NCBI RefSeq assembly: GCF_001761485.1
Contig: NC_090772.1
Location: 186,001 to 250,000 of the forward strand
Origin: Yarrowia lipolytica
Lineage: Eukaryota; Ascomycota; Dipodascomycetes; Dipodascales
Length of the DNA stretch: 64,000 bases
Direction of reading: 5' to 3'
In this document: positions 61,712 to 64,000 of the stretch, in pieces
Layout: each line of letters starts with the position of its first letter
How positions within the stretch are numbered: position 1 is the stretch's first letter
Position numbers and translations under genes: made by a program
The notes under the pieces: generated by a model
The model's input: the letters and a program-made list of their open reading frames with translations, nothing else
What the model was told of the DNA's origin: nothing
Database searches by the model: none

Positions 61712-62797
61712 CTAGTATCCATGACCATGTTGCAACCAAGGAGGAGTATAGGAAACTCTGCTGTGAGGTTGAGGTACATAGGGCACATGTGAGGGCACAT
61801 GTGGTACATAGGACTTATGTGGTACATGGGACACATGGGAAACACCTCCTACTCCTCCTTTACCACCACTTCCTCCATTGCCATTACCATTGTTTTGGCC
61901 ATTGTGTGTACCACCTCCATTGCCGTTGTTGTTACCATTGTATCCGCCATGGTTTCCATTGCCATTGCCATTACCGTTGTGGGTGCCTCCACCCTGGCCG
62001 TTGTTGTTACCATTGTAGCCTCCAACGTTTTGGTTTCCGTTGCCGTTTCCGTTTCCCATGCCGCCTCCGATGCCATCGTTCTTTCCGTTGAAACCGCCCT
62101 GGTTACCCTCTCCGTTGTCTTTGCCATTGTCCAGGCCAACATCGGGATTGACTGAATCAGGAAGGGAGGAGACGTGGGTGACTAAAGTCGTAAACGATGG
62201 CTCTGGCTTCAGCTCGGCTGTGGCCTTGATTGTGGCATTTACCTGGTTAAACCAAGCGTCCAGTTGATGCGAAATGTCTTCAATTCTAGTCGCACCTCTC
62301 AAGAGCTCCGGAGACGGGGTCGCTTGGTCCAAAACGAGACTCGTGAGGGGCCCGTACATCTCCAGAACAAACCCAACATCGTCCATAAGGTGGTCGACTG
62401 CTGCATCTCGGCGATCCAGACGGAGAGTAGCCGTTCCATTGCAGTCCTTGTTGGGTTCGAGTTGATCCTCAGAGCCCAACTCGATCTGACCATTCGGCCA
62501 GCCGTCAGGACTGAAAGTCAGATGAGCACAGGGGTTGATTTCGGCAATCACATCGGGGATTTGGTTCTGAATCGAGGAAACGGATGAAAAAAGATTGTCA
62601 ACCGCGTCCTTAACTCCGACTACCTCATCAACGTGGTCGGCAATGTCGGAGTCGGACAGAGCATCCTGGGTGGCTTCAAGCAGCTTGCTGAGGTCTATAA
62701 CATCTCCAATGGTGATGTCTGTAGCAGCTGCGGCCGGATTGTTGTCCGCAACAGTAGTAGTAGCCAGGAAAGCGAAGAGTAGGAAAGAGGTCCTCAT
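61712..62797 (-). CDS. Secreted Gly/Asn-rich protein, function unknown
   Basis: A 361-residue protein with a clear signal peptide (MRTSFLLFAFLATTTVADNN, cleavage likely after residue 17). The first 220 residues are a soluble, helix-rich domain with acidic character, one pair of cysteines (about 88 and 120) and N-glycosylation sites (NGT, NAT). Residues 225-325 are built of Gly/Asn/His repeats such as GGYNGNNNGNGGGTHNG, with units of about 25 residues recurring three times. The last 35 residues are rich in His, Val, Pro and Tyr (SHVSHVPHKSYVPHVPSH). No GPI signal or transmembrane segment is at the C-terminus, so it is probably secreted or trapped in the wall. I recognise no family. Confidence 0.75.
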   Translation of the reverse strand: MRTSFLLFAFLATTTVADNNPAAAATDITIGDVIDLSKLLEATQDALSDSDIADHVDEVVGVKDAVDNLFSSVSSIQNQIPDVIAEINPCAHLTFSPDGWPNGQIELGSEDQLEPNKDCNGTATLRLDRRDAAVDHLMDDVGFVLEMYGPLTSLVLDQATPSPELLRGATRIEDISHQLDAWFNQVNATIKATAELKPEPSFTTLVTHVSSLPDSVNPDVGLDNGKDNGEGNQGGFNGKNDGIGGGMGNGNGNGNQNVGGYNGNNNGQGGGTHNGNGNGNGNHGGYNGNNNGNGGGTHNGQNNGNGNGGSGGKGGVGGVSHVSHVPHKSYVPHVPSHVPYVPQPHSRVSYTPPWLQHGHGY

Positions 62798-63209
62798 TGT
62801 TGGTTTGGTAAGAGCACTCCTGGAATCTACATCAGTTTATATACTAGAATGGTGGATAGGCTAGAGCCCAGGAGTCAAACAGGAGTAAAAGATAGTTGAT
62901 CTTGGCCATACTACTGTGCTGTACTTGATATTTCAAACTTCAATATGGACTAGTTAGCACAGTGGTGGTCAGTGGCTAGCAGCGCAGTGGCTAACTAGCC
63001 CAGAACATGTCCATGTTGAGTTGAAGCGGAGTCGGTTGAGTTGAAGAGGAGTGGAATGAAGCACGTCTTCTTTTTGTATTGGTTCCATTCAACAATCGTT
63101 AGCGCAACAAAATCTCTATCCAACAATCATGACAGACAGAGTCTGTTACTTGTAAAGGGGTCCTATCGACTAGACTTACTTCACCATGGACGGCTCTGAA
63201 CTAGTAGAG
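62798..63209. other. Promoter region of the secreted protein
   Basis: AT-balanced sequence with a TATATACTAG-type TATA box at about 62838 on the minus-strand side, about 40 bases from the ATG. No gene. Confidence 0.5.
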
Positions 63210-63790
63210 AACCCTAGAATGCGGAATTATACAGGATCGTGATGCTTTCAAATATGAAGCGGACGGATGTGGAGCATGCCAGACACCACTCGAACTCATC
63301 AACAACGGACTGGCAACACCAGAGACCACAATGACTAAGCACTTGTTCGTGCAATGCCTCATCACATTCACCGTCTGGGACTTCTTGGAGACACCCTACT
63401 ACCTGCAAACAATGTGCTACTTCTACACCAACCCCAACGACGTGGAGCGAGCGGAAACCACTCAGCCTGAGCCGAGACCACACACACCATACCTGTTTAT
63501 GCCATATTGGAGATGGAACGGGCTCTCCGCAAAAAACCTCTGGATATGACTGATGAATCCAACCTTCAGACACACACAACACATCTCAACCATCATATAT
63601 GGACAGTTTCAGGAGGATCCAGGACTGGCTAGACTCCGCAGGGCCGGGAGACTACTATGGTGCATTGGACACCGAACCTAGCTAATGCTGATGGAGGGGT
63701 AACATTGGCGGAATATTGGACGGACTCAACAAAAACAGATTGAAAACCACAAAAACACAAAAAAATATAAAAAATGATTTATAATACAAT
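63210..63790 (+). mobile_element. 5'-truncated LINE fragment, 3' end (L1 type, Ylli-like)
   Basis: A plus-strand frame from about 63211 to the TGA at 63547-63549 reads ECGIIQDRDAFKYEADGCGA, then CQTPLELINN, ETTMTKHLFVQC and a hydrophobic run. The Cys-x2-Cys ... Glu-Thr-x3-Lys-His-Leu-Phe-x2-Cys pattern is the zinc-knuckle (zf-RVT) found at the C-terminus of LINE reverse transcriptases. Protein-like sequence continues to about 63690 (QEDPGLARLRRAGRLLWC in another frame), followed by A-rich sequence (63735-63780) as expected for a LINE 3' end. The element lacks its reverse transcriptase and endonuclease. Ylli is the described L1-like family of Yarrowia; identity with it was not checked. Confidence 0.5.
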
Positions 63791-64000
63791 AACACCGCCA
63801 CGGCCCGACACCTGGAAAACCACTAAAACACCATGACGAAAAACAACACTGAAAAACCCAACAAAATGCCCATGTTACCCTTCCCCACCCCCCAGTTGCC
63901 CCCCCCCATCCACTAACCCCTTAGAATCGCTTTCATCAACCGGGTGAAGTCGTCACAGCAACATATCATCAGGCAAGTCATCCTAAAGTGCGACATCTGG
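63791..64000. other. Right edge of the window, no gene recognised
   Basis: A/C-rich sequence with two C-runs (63881-63910) and no open frame of note. Confidence 0.4.

Overview
The window looks like a chromosome segment of the yeast Yarrowia lipolytica or a very close relative. Four things point there. Introns carry a GTGAGT or GTATGT donor and a CTAAC branch site only one or two bases before CAG. Genes are mostly single-exon, GC-balanced, and separated by very long intergenic regions rich in TACTTGTA and CAGTAC motifs. tRNA-Glu(CTC) carries an intron. The protein content is that of a budding yeast outside the Saccharomyces group. Family assignments come from motif recognition; no database search was possible.

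Layout. 1-1130: 3' part of a Zn2Cys6-type regulator. 1607-2601: spliced TPR/RPAP3-like gene, convergent with FKS1 (2659-8403, minus; 1,3-beta-glucan synthase). 10533-11354: glucosamine-6-phosphate deaminase. 13335-14573: mitochondrial DUF1640/MCUR1-like protein. After 4.7 kb without a clear gene comes an HCM1-like forkhead gene (19301-21919), SMP3 (22621-24153, GPI mannosyltransferase 4) and a convergent F-box gene (24284-25582). tRNA-Glu(CTC) is at 26465-26545 and RAD30 (DNA polymerase eta) at 27307-29229. An apparently non-coding spliced transcription unit at about 29770-30230 carries a C/D-box snoRNA in each of two introns. SEC10 follows (30791-33577, start codon split by an intron), then a degenerate type II PI 4-kinase-like gene (34385-35584), KRE6/SKN1 (38841-40850), tRNA-Ala(AGC) (42561-42634), a BRE4-like membrane protein (43715-47281), HEM12 (52005-53117), SQT1 (54291-55601), a lipid-anchored MGNCC protein (58175-58768), a secreted Gly/Asn-rich protein (61712-62797) and a LINE 3' fragment (63210-63790).

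Shared themes. Several genes serve the cell surface: FKS1 and KRE6 make beta-1,3- and beta-1,6-glucan, SMP3 extends the GPI anchor, NAG1 feeds amino sugar to glycolysis, SEC10 targets secretory vesicles, and one product is secreted. They are dispersed, with no sign of co-regulation.

The most interesting signals are the snoRNA host unit; three genes whose 3' splice site abuts or splits the start codon; the PI4K-like protein with altered catalytic residues; a repeat placed the same way upstream of both tRNA genes; and decayed coding stretches at 41.2-41.9 and 59.1-61.6 kb.
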